The notes under the pieces are model-generated. The model did not search any database. It had not been told where the DNA came from and was given only the letters and a program-made list of their open reading frames with translations. DNA of 64,000 bases from Craspedostauros australis. Lineage: Eukaryota > Bacillariophyta > Bacillariophyceae > Mastogloiales > Achnanthaceae. Both the position numbers and the translations under genes were made by a program. Positions 53,384-63,104 of the stretch are shown piece by piece. The DNA lies in assembly GCA_026770025.1 (NCBI GenBank), contig JAMXDE010000003.1, positions 3,348,001 through 3,412,000 of the forward strand, written 5' to 3'. How positions within the stretch are numbered: the first letter of the stretch is position 1; every line of letters starts with the position of its first letter.

Positions 53384-54832
53384 CTACAGTTCATTCGAAA
53401 ACTTCCGACGTTCCAAGACGACGCGGCGCTTCTTGCCCTTGATCTCGTTGCCATCCTCATCGTACGCAATCACGGGATCTTCCTCATCGAACTCCACATC
53501 CTCCCATCCCTTCTGCGGAATGAAATCGCGCTTGCCAAACTCATCCTCAACAGCCAGCTGCCCGTGGTGCGTCTCATCGTGCAGCACGTAATGATACTCG
53601 GTGCGGCGTTGCGGAGCCTTGGCGCAGCGAAAACCGACGTTGCCCGTCGTCGTCGTGGCGTGCATCGTCGCGCGGGCGCCCAGCGTGGCGGCGTGGTTCG
53701 TCGATCCGTCCAACGAATCCACGAACGAGCCGCCGCGCACGATGCGTTCCTTGTGTCTGCCGCCGCGCATCCATTCCCAGACGTTGCCCGTCATATCGTA
53801 GAAGCCCAGACGGTTGGGTGGGTACGTCGCCACGGGGGACGTGCCGCGCCATCCGTCCAGCGCGTCGTTCTCGTGTGGGAAGGGGGCGGCGCCCCACAGG
53901 TTCGCATGCTTGCTGCTCACGTTGTAGCTGTCGTCGTCGCCCCAAGAGAAGAGCGTGCGGTTCTTGGGGCCCCAGTGGCCGGCCCGGGCCGCGGCCTCCC
54001 ACTCCCATTCGCCCGGAAGTCGCTTGCCCATCCACTTGCAGTACTCGGCCGCATCCAGGTGGCTCACGTGCACGACGGGGTGGTGCTCGCGGAATTTGTA
54101 CGACGATTTCGGACCCTCGGGTTGTCTCCAGTAGGCGCCCGGCACTGCCACCCAGTTCGGTGCCTCGGGATCGGCCTCCTCCACCTCCGTCGACGGATCG
54201 ATGAAGGAGATCAACCCGAACGACCACCCGTACTTCTGCGCTTCCGTCTCGTAGTAAGTCGCCTTCACGAACTTGGCGAATTGCTTGTTCGTCACGGGCT
54301 TGGCATCCAGAAAGAAGGGATCCACATGCACGACCTTCGGTGGTTTCACACCGCCATCCAACTCGTGCGTGTCGACATGGCCGAACCGACGCGGTGTTCC
54401 ATCCTGCGGCACGGCGCCGTGACGGCGTTCCTTCAGAATCTGCTCGCGATCGCCTTCCGGCAAATCGTGGATGGGAGTCAAAGGGTGGGCCTGCAGGTCT
54501 CTCTCTTCGATCTCCTTGTGCGTGGCATCGAAGCTAGTGCCGAAGATGTATCGGATTCCGTTGTCCTCATCGAAGCCAACGCGTTTGCCAGTGTTGTCGT
54601 CGATGCGGCCCACGTAGATCATGCCGTCGTAGTGCTCGTCGTTGGGGTCGGGATGGGATTCATCCTCCCAATCGGGGGTGATGTCGTCGTTGTTGTGGTT
54701 GCCATTGTCAACATCACCGTTGATATCATTGCCATTGCTGAATGCGACAGCGCTGCTCATAAGACACCAGCACAGCACCACCATGAGGAAGGCTCTGCGG
54801 AATATGAATGCATTCATGCCCATTATGGCCAT
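53384..54832 (-). CDS. Sulfatase-modifying-factor (FGE)-like protein lacking the catalytic cysteines
   Basis: From ATG 54832 the chain has 482 residues; ATGs at 54823 and 54817 (MNAFIFRRAF) are alternatives. A signal peptide ends SSAVA/FSNG and is followed by an acidic stretch. The FGE-sulfatase fold is clear: VDPFFLDAKPVTNKQFAKFV, HPVVHVSHLDAAEYCKWMGK, RLPGEWEWEAAARAG and NRLGFYDMTGNVWEWM. RGGSFVDSL and GNVGFRCAKA follow. In active SUMF1, two cysteines between the RGGS and GFRCA elements convert the sulfatase Cys to formylglycine. Here that segment (FVDSLDGSTNHAATLGAR) has none, as in the SUMF2 paralogue. The C terminus SNEL resembles an ER-retrieval signal. An ER partner or chaperone-like role is inferred, not shown. 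Confidence 0.87.
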   Translation of the reverse strand: MAIMGMNAFIFRRAFLMVVLCWCLMSSAVAFSNGNDINGDVDNGNHNNDDITPDWEDESHPDPNDEHYDGMIYVGRIDDNTGKRVGFDEDNGIRYIFGTSFDATHKEIEERDLQAHPLTPIHDLPEGDREQILKERRHGAVPQDGTPRRFGHVDTHELDGGVKPPKVVHVDPFFLDAKPVTNKQFAKFVKATYYETEAQKYGWSFGLISFIDPSTEVEEADPEAPNWVAVPGAYWRQPEGPKSSYKFREHHPVVHVSHLDAAEYCKWMGKRLPGEWEWEAAARAGHWGPKNRTLFSWGDDDSYNVSSKHANLWGAAPFPHENDALDGWRGTSPVATYPPNRLGFYDMTGNVWEWMRGGRHKERIVRGGSFVDSLDGSTNHAATLGARATMHATTTTGNVGFRCAKAPQRRTEYHYVLHDETHHGQLAVEDEFGKRDFIPQKGWEDVEFDEEDPVIAYDEDGNEIKGKKRRVVLERRKFSNEL

Positions 54833-55366
54833 CCTTGCTGTTGCTGCTGTGCGGCTGCTACTGCGGCTGTGTTCGTGATGGGATGAACCAATGACGGAAA
54901 TGCCAACGATTTCGCTCCGAGCTGAGCTATGCTGTCCAATGCAGATGCTGCGCTGCACTTCGATGTTCGATTGCAAACGATCCTTGGATGTGTGAGATGG
55001 CAGAGGAACTTGTGTTACGAGTATGTGGCGGATGATCTTTCATCTATCTATCCATCCCTCTCCGCACCGCAACACACCACAACGCAGAACATCGCCACAG
55101 CCAATGTTGTCTCTCGTGTTTGGTGTCATTGCGGAAGTCGATGGAGTTTCAATTTCCCTCGTTTAACGCCTTCTTAACGGTCATTTTTGCTCATCTGTCG
55201 TTTCGCCCATCGATTCTTCTTTCTCTCCATAACTCGTCTGTCGTCTTCAATCTGCTCTATCCATCTTCTCCGCACTCGCATGCAGGCATCCTTGCCTCCC
55301 CCATGCCATGAACAATATAGCAGTGACGATAGCTGCGCCATGAGTAATCGGACCACGATGCCGTTG
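54833..55366. other. Intergenic between minus-strand genes
   Basis: It holds the 5' flank of the FGE-like gene (TACGAGTATG near 55018) and the 3' flank of the MscS gene. No further feature is seen. Confidence 0.4.
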
Positions 55367-56896
55367 TTAAATTTGCACCAAATCGTTAAGGCGAATGGCT
55401 TCATCGATGGCCTGCAGACAACGCTGCTGATTGTCCCAAAACATATCACCGGCCGGTGAGATGCGAAAGTGAGCATCTACCGTGACCTCGGCATTCCCGC
55501 CACCCACGAAGCTCGTCCACGAGGCACGGAAGGGGCGGCTGCCGTCGGTGATCACGGTGGGACATCGTCTGCGAATCTCCGTCTTGATGTCCTGCAGCAG
55601 TTTGGGAAGCTTCTCGGTATCCGTCTTGCTGAACTTCAGCACCTGCTTGACCTGACACTGATGCAACCGGGAGAGGTTGCTGACGCGCTCCGACAGAAGA
55701 TCGCTGTTGGGGATGGTCACCATGATCTCATCCGAACCGCGGATGACCGTCTCTATCCAGCCCAGATTCGCGACGCGGCCACTGAATTTCGATTTCCCCA
55801 GCAAGATCATGTCGCCTTCGTAGATGCGATCCGACGCCATGAGGAGGATGCCGTACAGAAGCTGCTTCGCGATACCCTGCGACGCGAAGGAGAAGACGAG
55901 CGTACCGATGGAACCAAACGCGAGGACGCTCTGCAGCGCCAGTCCCAATTCCACGTTCAGAATGTCCATGATGAGGAAGAGCGTGCATCCATACACCGCG
56001 GCGTCGACGAGACGATCCACGACCTGAACCCTTCCCTTCGAACTGCCAACTTGCGACCACAGGATGCCTCGCTTGAAGGTCGACATCTGGTAGGCCGCCC
56101 ACAGCGTGTACACGACGTAGGAGAATGCATGCGTGATGCGTTCGTTTCTGGGGACGTGGAAGCCAAGGCCCACAACGAAGATCTTCACGATGTCGACAAC
56201 GTACACGAGCAGCGCCAGCTTGGCCACCTGCGACATTAGGTTGAAGACGTGATACGCGGAGGTTGATCGAAATGGGCGGCGTCGATGTTTGGATGATTGA
56301 TCGAGATGGAACTTCGATGCCGATGAAGGTTGGTATGGCGATGCTCTGGATCGCGCACGTGCGGCTGCGGTTGTCGCCGAGTCGGTTGCTGCAGTTTCTT
56401 GCGCCTCTCGGTCCTCCGACAGCAAGGTCCTTCGTGATGGATTAAGCTGTTCGTACGGTATCTCGAAGACAGGAATGAGGATGAAGGACACGGTGAAGAG
56501 GAAGATGAGGTCTGTCAACGAGACCACTTGGCGAATTCCGCTCCAGATGGCCTTGAGCTCGGACATGGAGGGGATGATCTTCTCCAGCAGCGGAGAGATC
56601 TGCCCCGCGATGGTGGATTGCTCCAGCAGATCTTCGACGGAATTGTAGATGTCGCCGAAGGTGGTTTCGATGCGATCCAGTCCCTCTCTCACGCCATGCA
56701 GCAGATGACTGTTGTGAGAGCCGCCGCCATTGACCTTGTTGACATCGGGGGTGCCTTTGACCGACGGTCCACCTGATCTGCCGCCTTCTGACGGCATGGG
56801 TTCAACCATCGGCACCATATGGATCAAGCAAAGCAGCGACGCCTGTGCGATAGCGCTGCGCACAAGCAGCGTGTACTCGCGGAAGCAACGAGGCAT
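55367..56896 (-). CDS. MscS-type small-conductance mechanosensitive channel
   Basis: A single exon of 509 residues from ATG 56896; the frame opens earlier but without ATG. An N-terminal region with a possible organelle presequence is followed by membrane helices (LTDLIFLFTVSFILIPVFEI, LALLVYVVDIVKIFVVGLGF, YVVYTLWAAYQM). The channel core has LVDAAVYGCTLFLIMDILNV, then the pore helix LALQSVLAFGSIGTLVFSFA with the family's Gly/Ala spacing and SQGIAKQLLYGILLMASDRI. The MscS beta domain follows (YEGDMILLGKSKFSGRVANL, GSDEIMVTIPNSDLLSERVS). Such channels release ions on membrane tension; in algae they sit in plastid, mitochondrial or plasma membranes. Location here cannot be decided from the sequence. 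Confidence 0.9.
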   Translation of the reverse strand: MPRCFREYTLLVRSAIAQASLLCLIHMVPMVEPMPSEGGRSGGPSVKGTPDVNKVNGGGSHNSHLLHGVREGLDRIETTFGDIYNSVEDLLEQSTIAGQISPLLEKIIPSMSELKAIWSGIRQVVSLTDLIFLFTVSFILIPVFEIPYEQLNPSRRTLLSEDREAQETAATDSATTAAARARSRASPYQPSSASKFHLDQSSKHRRRPFRSTSAYHVFNLMSQVAKLALLVYVVDIVKIFVVGLGFHVPRNERITHAFSYVVYTLWAAYQMSTFKRGILWSQVGSSKGRVQVVDRLVDAAVYGCTLFLIMDILNVELGLALQSVLAFGSIGTLVFSFASQGIAKQLLYGILLMASDRIYEGDMILLGKSKFSGRVANLGWIETVIRGSDEIMVTIPNSDLLSERVSNLSRLHQCQVKQVLKFSKTDTEKLPKLLQDIKTEIRRRCPTVITDGSRPFRASWTSFVGGGNAEVTVDAHFRISPAGDMFWDNQQRCLQAIDEAIRLNDLVQI

Positions 56897-57297
56897 CTTG
56901 CTTGTCAACGTAATGGTGCGACTGGAAGATCGGAGCAACGGTAGCTCGTAGTTGTGGAACAGCGTCGTATTCGGAGGTATTGGTATGGTTTGTGTGTGAT
57001 CTATTCTGTAATAGAATAGAATATTATAGAATACGAGGTATGTGAAGTAATCGTATGCGTTGGCAGGCAGATGCCTGTCTGTTCAGTTGATGTGTTGATG
57101 CGTTGATGGATCGTGACACAGGTTCGACTTTCGCGTGTGCGAAAGATCTCTGTGGTGTGGTTCAGATGTTCTCCAACAAGATTTGTTGGATGTGCTTTGG
57201 CGCCAAAAGATCTTCCCAACAAATCAAGACAACGAGACCGCGCCATGCTTTGATCGAATTCGTGCACTCGCAGGTATCATTACTCCACTTTGATGCG
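56897..57297. other. Divergent promoter between MscS and ER thioredoxin-like genes
   Basis: An AT-rich stretch at 57002-57030 (TCTGTAATAGAATAGAATAT type) lies about 110-130 bp upstream of the MscS ATG. The plus-strand frame is open upstream of 57298 back to about 57103, but that part has no protein-like features. Nothing else is seen. Confidence 0.4.
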
Positions 57298-58155
57298 ATG
57301 TGCTCTTCGCTGCATACCATCATCCTTTGCTGCGCACTGATGCACCTGGTGTCGTTGGCATGCTGCGCTCCGCCAACGGATGAAGCGAAGGGCGCACCCA
57401 ACGAGGCACCACAAACATTACCAACAGAGCCCAAGTCCGAACTGCAGAAGTTCGTGGACTCCATCCGCTCTTCGCCGTTCGGCACATTCGACAAGGACAC
57501 ACGTGACGATTGCGCGGGCATCATCGATGCGTGCTGGTCGGACATCTTCGCCAACATCTTCGTGGAATGCGCAGCGACGTGCACGCAACAATTGGAACAG
57601 CCGCGCATGAATGGCAAGGCCTCCGATCCGTCCGCCTTCTACGACCTGCCGTCGGTCCGACTGCAGCGTCCCGCCAACTCAAAATCCATGCAGATGGAGG
57701 ATCTGGAAGGATACGTGCTCATTGTCGCGGTCGTTCCCCTCATCCCCGGCATGGCGGCATACTACTACGAGCTGTTGGAGCATCTGCATTCCAGCTTTCG
57801 ACCGAACCTCGAGATCGTCCTTCTGCCCGTCGACGTCGGAGTGGAGGGCGGTATCCACCTCGTGCTGCACGATCCACCACATGTGCGCGTGCTGCAAGAG
57901 ATCGACGATGCCACGAGCAACGCCATGATTCGGTACCTGCTCGACGTCAAGCCAACGTCGGGAACGGTATCCGTCCTAACGCGGGCGGATGGAACGACGC
58001 AGCATGTGCAATCGAACCTCAATCTGGATCGGGTGACGATGTATCTGCTCAGCGCAGATGGGATGTTCGTGGAGCGATTAACGAGCCCGTCCATGAATGC
58101 GCTGCAAGAGAGGGTGACGCTGTTCATGAAATCCATGGACTACGACGAACTGTGA
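57298..58155 (+). CDS. Secreted thioredoxin-fold-like protein with C-terminal YDEL
   Basis: From ATG 57298 the chain has 285 residues with a signal peptide (LHTIILCCALMHLVSLACCA). Then comes a helical cysteine-containing segment (DDCAGIIDACWSDIFANIFV, ECAATCTQQ) and a domain starting MEDLEGYVLIVAVVPLIPGM. That domain suggests a thioredoxin or glutathione-peroxidase fold: a strand, a PGM turn, a helix AYYYELLEHLHSSF, and then LEIVLLPVDVGVEGGI. No CxxC is present where a redox pair would stand, so a redox enzyme is not indicated. The C terminus MDYDEL fits the x-DEL class of ER-retrieval signals. The family is not firmly recognised, and the fold assignment rests on strand order only. Confidence 0.6.
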   Translation: MCSSLHTIILCCALMHLVSLACCAPPTDEAKGAPNEAPQTLPTEPKSELQKFVDSIRSSPFGTFDKDTRDDCAGIIDACWSDIFANIFVECAATCTQQLEQPRMNGKASDPSAFYDLPSVRLQRPANSKSMQMEDLEGYVLIVAVVPLIPGMAAYYYELLEHLHSSFRPNLEIVLLPVDVGVEGGIHLVLHDPPHVRVLQEIDDATSNAMIRYLLDVKPTSGTVSVLTRADGTTQHVQSNLNLDRVTMYLLSADGMFVERLTSPSMNALQERVTLFMKSMDYDEL

Positions 58156-58621
58156 GGCAGGGTGTTGGACGACGGTGGATCGCGATGTTGGGCGTGTCAC
58201 TAGCATGGATGGATGATCGCACCCACATGCGCATTTGTGCAAGCAAGGCTGGTTCATTTGACTCAATCGTAGTTGTTCTAAATACACTCTGTTGAATAGA
58301 AGCTATTTCGTTGATTGGCTGGTTGACTATTGGTGTACCAAGTATGTGTACAGTATGTATGATCGGCATGGTGGGTATGGGAGGCGAACTAAGAGACATC
58401 GCCTTTTCCATCATGTGTATTGATGCCATGTAGTCATGCATAATAGTCATGTAATGTATGTGGTGAAGCATTGGATGTCATAAGGGGTGTGCCGCCAACG
58501 CGTTCTCTTTTGTTGTGAATGGAGATGGAAGCTTCGTCGGATGCCGTTAGATGCTGTACGAGTACGAATGGGCATCATGCGCCTGCCCTCCTCTTCTGCA
58601 CTTGGAACAGACAGAAGTGCC
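58156..58621. other. Intergenic, convergent 3' regions
   Basis: Contains a TACGAGTACG motif near 58557. No gene or repeat is supported. Confidence 0.4.
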
Positions 58622-60546
58622 TCACTCTTTCGTCTTGAACATATTGAGCTTGTATCGAACTGATGCCAAGTGACACATGATTCCCGGTGCGCACAGATTG
58701 GTGCAGCCGAAGCGTCTTGAGTCGGTGCACAAGATCGCAGGGTCGGTCAAGTAGTACTTGCCATTGGCCTTGACACCTTGGAGATCCGCCACAATCAAGT
58801 ACTCCTTGGAGAAGATGTACGAGAACTCCACGAAGCGAAGGAGCGACTCATCGATGTGATCAGGATTCCAGGCTCCCGTGTTGCTGCAGTACTTGGTGAA
58901 TGGCATTCCGGTGGTTGGCAGCACGTCTTTGCCGCAGTAGAAACGGTTTCCGTCTGCTTCATTTTTGTCGCTGACCTTCTCCACAACGCATGATTGCAGA
59001 ACCCTGATCATGGCACAGTGCGAAGGACGGAAGGCTGACTTGTTGTATTCGTTGGCAAGGAAGCTTGCAATGGATGATACCTCCATCTGCTGGAAGTATC
59101 GTTGTCTATCATTGATTCCTGGCCCGTGATGCTTGTTGGTCTTGAGCACCATGGCGCTCTGTCGAGGTGGAGTTCGGAGTTGTGACGCGCCAGCTTTGCA
59201 TGGAATGCAATGCGGCATGCCCCCTCAGCAAATGGGAATTTCGCCAGTTGGAGCCGGAGCTCGAGGTTGACACGTTTCACGAAAAAGATCCGATAAGTGT
59301 AGGTCTCGGCCAACCTGTGGACCAAGAGAGGCGTTTGCAAAGACTGGACGGAGATGCTGCGGGTGTTGCAATACACATTGACAGGCACCGTTCTTTTCCA
59401 TCCAAATCGCGTTGGGAAATCTTTGGAGATTGTGTATGGCTTCATCTTGGCCTTCTTCATCTTCCCTCTGTCTGCTTCGTACTCCACTACCTTGCTCTGA
59501 GAGTCGATCAACGACACAGAGTTGAAGATGGAGTGGCGGACACTCTTGACCACAACTTTCTCAACCATTTCGGGAGAAGAGAAGTCCACAACCTCGAGAT
59601 CAATGTTGTGGACGGACGCAAACCGCTCAATCATTTTGTCCGTTTCGCTGGTGATATGACCAAAGAAGACGTTCATGGTTCCACCCGATGGATTGGTCCT
59701 GAGTTTGGACAGCTCCAAGACGATGTTGATGCCTGGAGTACCGGTCGGGTAGTTGTCGCCAGACTCACCGTGGTCGTGGAATTCGGTTCCATGACATGCT
59801 TCATCACCGACGATGAAGGCGACTCTGGTGGAGTGCATCCAGGAGAGCTCATTGGCCTTTTGGATGCCAACTGCCATGTCTTCTGGCAGGTCATTGTTGC
59901 AAATGGACTTGACTCCCTCCAGGAAGCGTTTGAAGACACTGACGTCATCCACGAAATCAAGGACTTGGTATCGATCAGATCCATCGTCAATATCTTGGTA
60001 GGCCACGAACCCCAACCGTAGATCCTTCCCCTTTCCATCAGCCTTGATCTTCTCAACAATCTTGTGAGTGGTCTGCTTGGCGCCATCGATGTATGGCCCC
60101 ATTGAATCAGTAGCATCCATGATGAACACGAGATCAATTTCGTTCTCCACGGCGTCGAGTTTGCCCAGCACGTCCTTGATACTGGATTCCCTCATGCAAC
60201 GCTTCAGTCGGCATTGATGCAACTTTGTGGCAAGTTCCTCGCAGGATTTGGTGGCATTGTCGAGTTGATCACTGCAATTGCTGATCGCAGTGCTGCATTG
60301 AGAAAGTCGTTCAGTAGGTTCGGTTTTGGTTGTGTCCAACTTACATTTCTTCACCATGCCTTGAGCTACCTTGATGAGTTCCTCGAGTTCCATTCTTGCT
60401 TTGGCCTCCTTCTTCTTCTCGTCGCTGATCTGTTGTTGGATATCCTCCTCATCATCGCTTTCATCCTCTTCCTCCTCTTCGATCTCGTCGAGAACGGCTC
60501 CATCACCGCCGAGACTCACGAACTTTTCATCAATATGTGTCAGCAT
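58622..60546 (-). pseudogene. vWA-domain alpha-protein kinase (VwkA-like), reading frame broken
   Basis: The 5' part (ATG 60546) encodes an acidic coiled region and a von Willebrand A domain with the metal-site motif LVFIMDATDSMGPYI (near 140) and VAFIVGDEACHGTEFHDH. It continues into an alpha-kinase start, LAKFPFAEGACRIAFHAKLA. The kinase then goes on in another frame: SAMVLKTNKHHGP (ATP-binding Lys), GNRFYCGKDV, IVADLQGVKANGKYYLTDPA and GCTNLCAPG, ending at 58622. The switch between about 59230 and 59160 needs a -1 shift, and no GT-AG intron of suitable length fits there. The usual zinc-binding His/Cys residues near the C terminus are also absent. The layout matches Dictyostelium VwkA. It may be a decaying copy, a sequencing error, or an unusual frameshift. 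Confidence 0.65.
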
Positions 60547-61394
60547 CGTATTCACTTGAAGAAAGTAGGGGAAGTTTGATTTTATGATGGTGACGATTTC
60601 AATTCTGCTGTGGTTGCTTTCGGTCCGCAGCAACACCGTGGAACGCCGTGGCGATTGCAGGCATCATCATAGATCGATAGCAAGCACGGACGCAGGTTGG
60701 AGGCAGGCAGCGTCCACGATGCTCCGTGGTCTTGCACTCTGCAGTCCATCTGCATTTCGCTCGTCCATTCGTTCTTCCTCCGAGTTGTGGAGAAGTACCG
60801 TGTCTCAAGATCGTGTGAACTCAGATTTTGTTGAGACAGACAGTGTGGACAGAATTCACGCAGAGAGACATGCTTGCTACGCCGTGTGTTGGTTCTGTCT
60901 CTTGGCCGCAGACACATGTTTGCGTCATCACAAACCCATCACGGAGTGAGACCTTCGGGTTGAGCGTTGTCTGTCGTCGTCCGTAAGAAGAGAAGGGTAC
61001 AACGAGGAATGCAGGTTTGAGTAGGAGGGTTCATCACATTGTCAAATGAGTACTATTGGGATGGTTGTTGAGCATGGTTGCATGTACAACCATGTCAATC
61101 CCTGCTCGTTAAGTATTGGTTTGATGCCATGCACAGACTATGACTAGGCATAGTGCCATAGATGGTACGAGCAGAGAGTTGATGCACAGTTTCTCCGAAC
61201 AATCCATGACCTCGTTCGACTAGAGAGAGAAAGAGAGAGCAACTCAAGCAAAGAAAGAGAGAGATGCCACAGTGTAGCGTATGGCACTATACTCGGACGA
61301 ATGAGTGCGTTGTGAATGTCTTATTTTTCACTGGAACAACAAACCTGGATCTCTCTTTTGACCATGCTTCGCTGTCGTCGGTGGCCCAATGTCA
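60547..61394. other. Intergenic between minus-strand genes
   Basis: Holds a small hairpin, CATGGTTG-CATGTA-CAACCATG, at 61073-61094 and a purine-rich GA/GAAA tract at about 61220-61264. The frame of the vWA kinase is open for about 30 codons upstream of 60546 without ATG. No other gene is supported. Confidence 0.4.
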
Positions 61395-63011
61395 CTACCA
61401 TGGTGCCTTCATCCTTTCCAACAGTCCATCCCACGTCGTCACGCCCTCAAACAGCCGATCCATGTTGATGTCGCAGAACAGGCGCTTCTCATACGCCATA
61501 CGATGGAAGGATGCTCGATGGGCTTCTTCCACTCCTGGCGATGCCGCCCATTCGGGCATGGCCAGTCGTTCATTGGAGAGTGACATCGCCAGGATGTCTT
61601 CAAGTTCAGCATCGGGAGGACAGGCCAAGGGAAGATCCACAATACTCTTGCCCAAAGTGTCGCGATGGTACGTCACCAATACATTGGTCATATTGCCTCT
61701 TGTATTCGTGACTTGCGTTGCTGCATCGATGATGTTGCGCTCGGCGGCTGCAAAGACGATGTTGTTGTACAGAAAGTAAGGGAGATTCCGGGAGTTCTCT
61801 GAACGCTCTGTTTTCTCTTGTAGTCGCTGGCATGACATCGGAGCATCCTGGATGAAATCACACAGAAGCTGCTTCGTGACGTGATGTTTGTCGTGAAAGT
61901 TCAAGACGTGGATGCGGAATCCGTTGTTGCGGTGTCCCTGGGTGGCGCCTATGAAGTCGCGAAAGAGTTTGGCAGCAATGAATCCTCCGTTCTTGGAATT
62001 CCATCGCGCACGTGAATGACGCATCCATGCTCGGAAGGATGGCATGGTTCCGAAAAATGCCGCACCGCCATCTACTGGCCATTTATTGTGCGGCACGTTG
62101 CCTCCCATCATGTGACTAGCATGGTTCTGCTTCAAGCTGCTCAGCATCCAATCGGCGGTGCGACGGTAGGTTGCCACCATGGTGATGTTCCAACCTTGCA
62201 ACACATCCCTGAAACTCTCGAGGAATGCTGGAGTTTGAAGCATGCGTGTCGAGTATAGATGTGCGTAGCCTTCATCGCTAAGGATCACCGACTTGCCATC
62301 GTCCCTGAGTTGATCGAGCATCATCTTGGCTGGAAGGGCGCATTCTGGAGCCAACGGATACGTGATGTCGCGATTTGTGGGTTCATGCGTCCGTTTGTTG
62401 TTCAAGAAGGCAGGATATGTCCTTTTCAAGCATGGGCCACTTTTGAGCACGTCAAGGCATGTGAGGGCATGCTCTTTGTACTTGGACATTATTTCAGTGG
62501 CGCCGTAGTACACGTACCCATCCTCAAGGAGATGATTTTCCTTCTGAAGATCATGCAGATCTTCCTGGATGGTGGTGGTGGCAGTTTTTGGTGGTCCGAT
62601 GTGAAGAATGAACTGCGGCATTTTGGCCGACGGCAAGTGTTGGTCTGACTTGTCGCTGACGTTGTCATTGTCCTTGCCGTTGTCGTTGCCAATGTCCTTG
62701 TCATTGCCTGCGAACGCATCGTTGTTCTGCTCAGAAGTTGACGCACCGTCGGTGGTGACGATCGGACTGGGGGTACCGACAGGCTCGGAATAGCTGGCGC
62801 GGAGCGGACATGTAGCCGATTCCAGGGTCGTGTGCGCCAGCAAATGAAGGCAGATGCCCAAGATTGCCAGGAACCACATCGATCGCATGGATACGATACC
62901 AAACGCGCGGTTCTTCATCGTGTTGCCGTTCCGTTCATTTGTACTTGCTTCTGCTTTCTTCTCACCATCGCTATCGCGGCTCCTCGCCTTGTTGTGATCA
63001 CACATTTTCAT
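61395..63011 (-). CDS. Type II Golgi-type sulfotransferase-like protein
   Basis: From ATG 63011 the chain has 538 residues: a basic/acidic cytosolic tail, a membrane anchor (MWFLAILGICLHLLAHTTLE), a Ser/Asp/Asn-rich stem, and a lumenal domain. The PAPS-binding 5' loop is FILHIGPPKTATTTIQEDL (about 135-153). The 3'-phosphate element is probably MVATYRRTADWMLSSLKQNH (Arg and Ser spaced as in carbohydrate sulfotransferases). Later segments include FRIHVLNFHDKHHVTKQLLC and an N-glycosylation-rich middle. The family transfers sulfate from PAPS to glycans or proteins. The acceptor is unknown. The nearby mannosidase and transferases share the compartment but not necessarily the pathway. TATTATAG near 63044, about 35 bp upstream of the ATG, could be a TATA-like element. 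Confidence 0.82.
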   Translation of the reverse strand: MKMCDHNKARSRDSDGEKKAEASTNERNGNTMKNRAFGIVSMRSMWFLAILGICLHLLAHTTLESATCPLRASYSEPVGTPSPIVTTDGASTSEQNNDAFAGNDKDIGNDNGKDNDNVSDKSDQHLPSAKMPQFILHIGPPKTATTTIQEDLHDLQKENHLLEDGYVYYGATEIMSKYKEHALTCLDVLKSGPCLKRTYPAFLNNKRTHEPTNRDITYPLAPECALPAKMMLDQLRDDGKSVILSDEGYAHLYSTRMLQTPAFLESFRDVLQGWNITMVATYRRTADWMLSSLKQNHASHMMGGNVPHNKWPVDGGAAFFGTMPSFRAWMRHSRARWNSKNGGFIAAKLFRDFIGATQGHRNNGFRIHVLNFHDKHHVTKQLLCDFIQDAPMSCQRLQEKTERSENSRNLPYFLYNNIVFAAAERNIIDAATQVTNTRGNMTNVLVTYHRDTLGKSIVDLPLACPPDAELEDILAMSLSNERLAMPEWAASPGVEEAHRASFHRMAYEKRLFCDINMDRLFEGVTTWDGLLERMKAPW

Positions 63012-63074
63012 GCTTGTGATGTTGCTTGCAATACTCACATAGTATTATAGTCTGTTTTGCGTACTCGGGCAGTC

Positions 63075-63104
63075 CATGTGCGATCTTGTGCGATCATGTG
63101 CGAT
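63075..63104. repeat. 10-bp tandem repeat, three copies
   Basis: CATGTGCGAT, CTTGTGCGAT and CATGTGCGAT follow one another, with a partial fourth unit. They lie 64-93 bp upstream of the sulfotransferase ATG. Confidence 0.85.

Noticed and set aside
53312-54886. 524-codon plus-strand frame opposite the FGE-like gene
   Set aside because: It is a shadow of the FGE-fold protein.
56896-56938. Upstream non-ATG starts for MscS (56938), ATPase (7674), sulfotransferase (63038) and vWA kinase (60636)
   Set aside because: Those positions are TTG or GTG, which are unlikely starts in a eukaryotic nuclear gene; the first in-frame ATG was used instead.
59160-59230. A 28-nt mini-intron to explain the alpha-kinase frame break
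   Set aside because: The only nearby GT...AG pairs give 28 or 30 nt, which do not restore the frame; the length must be 2 modulo 3.
63075-63104. Possible CRISPR-like array
   Set aside because: Ten-base units directly adjoin without spacers; it is a simple tandem repeat in a eukaryotic genome.
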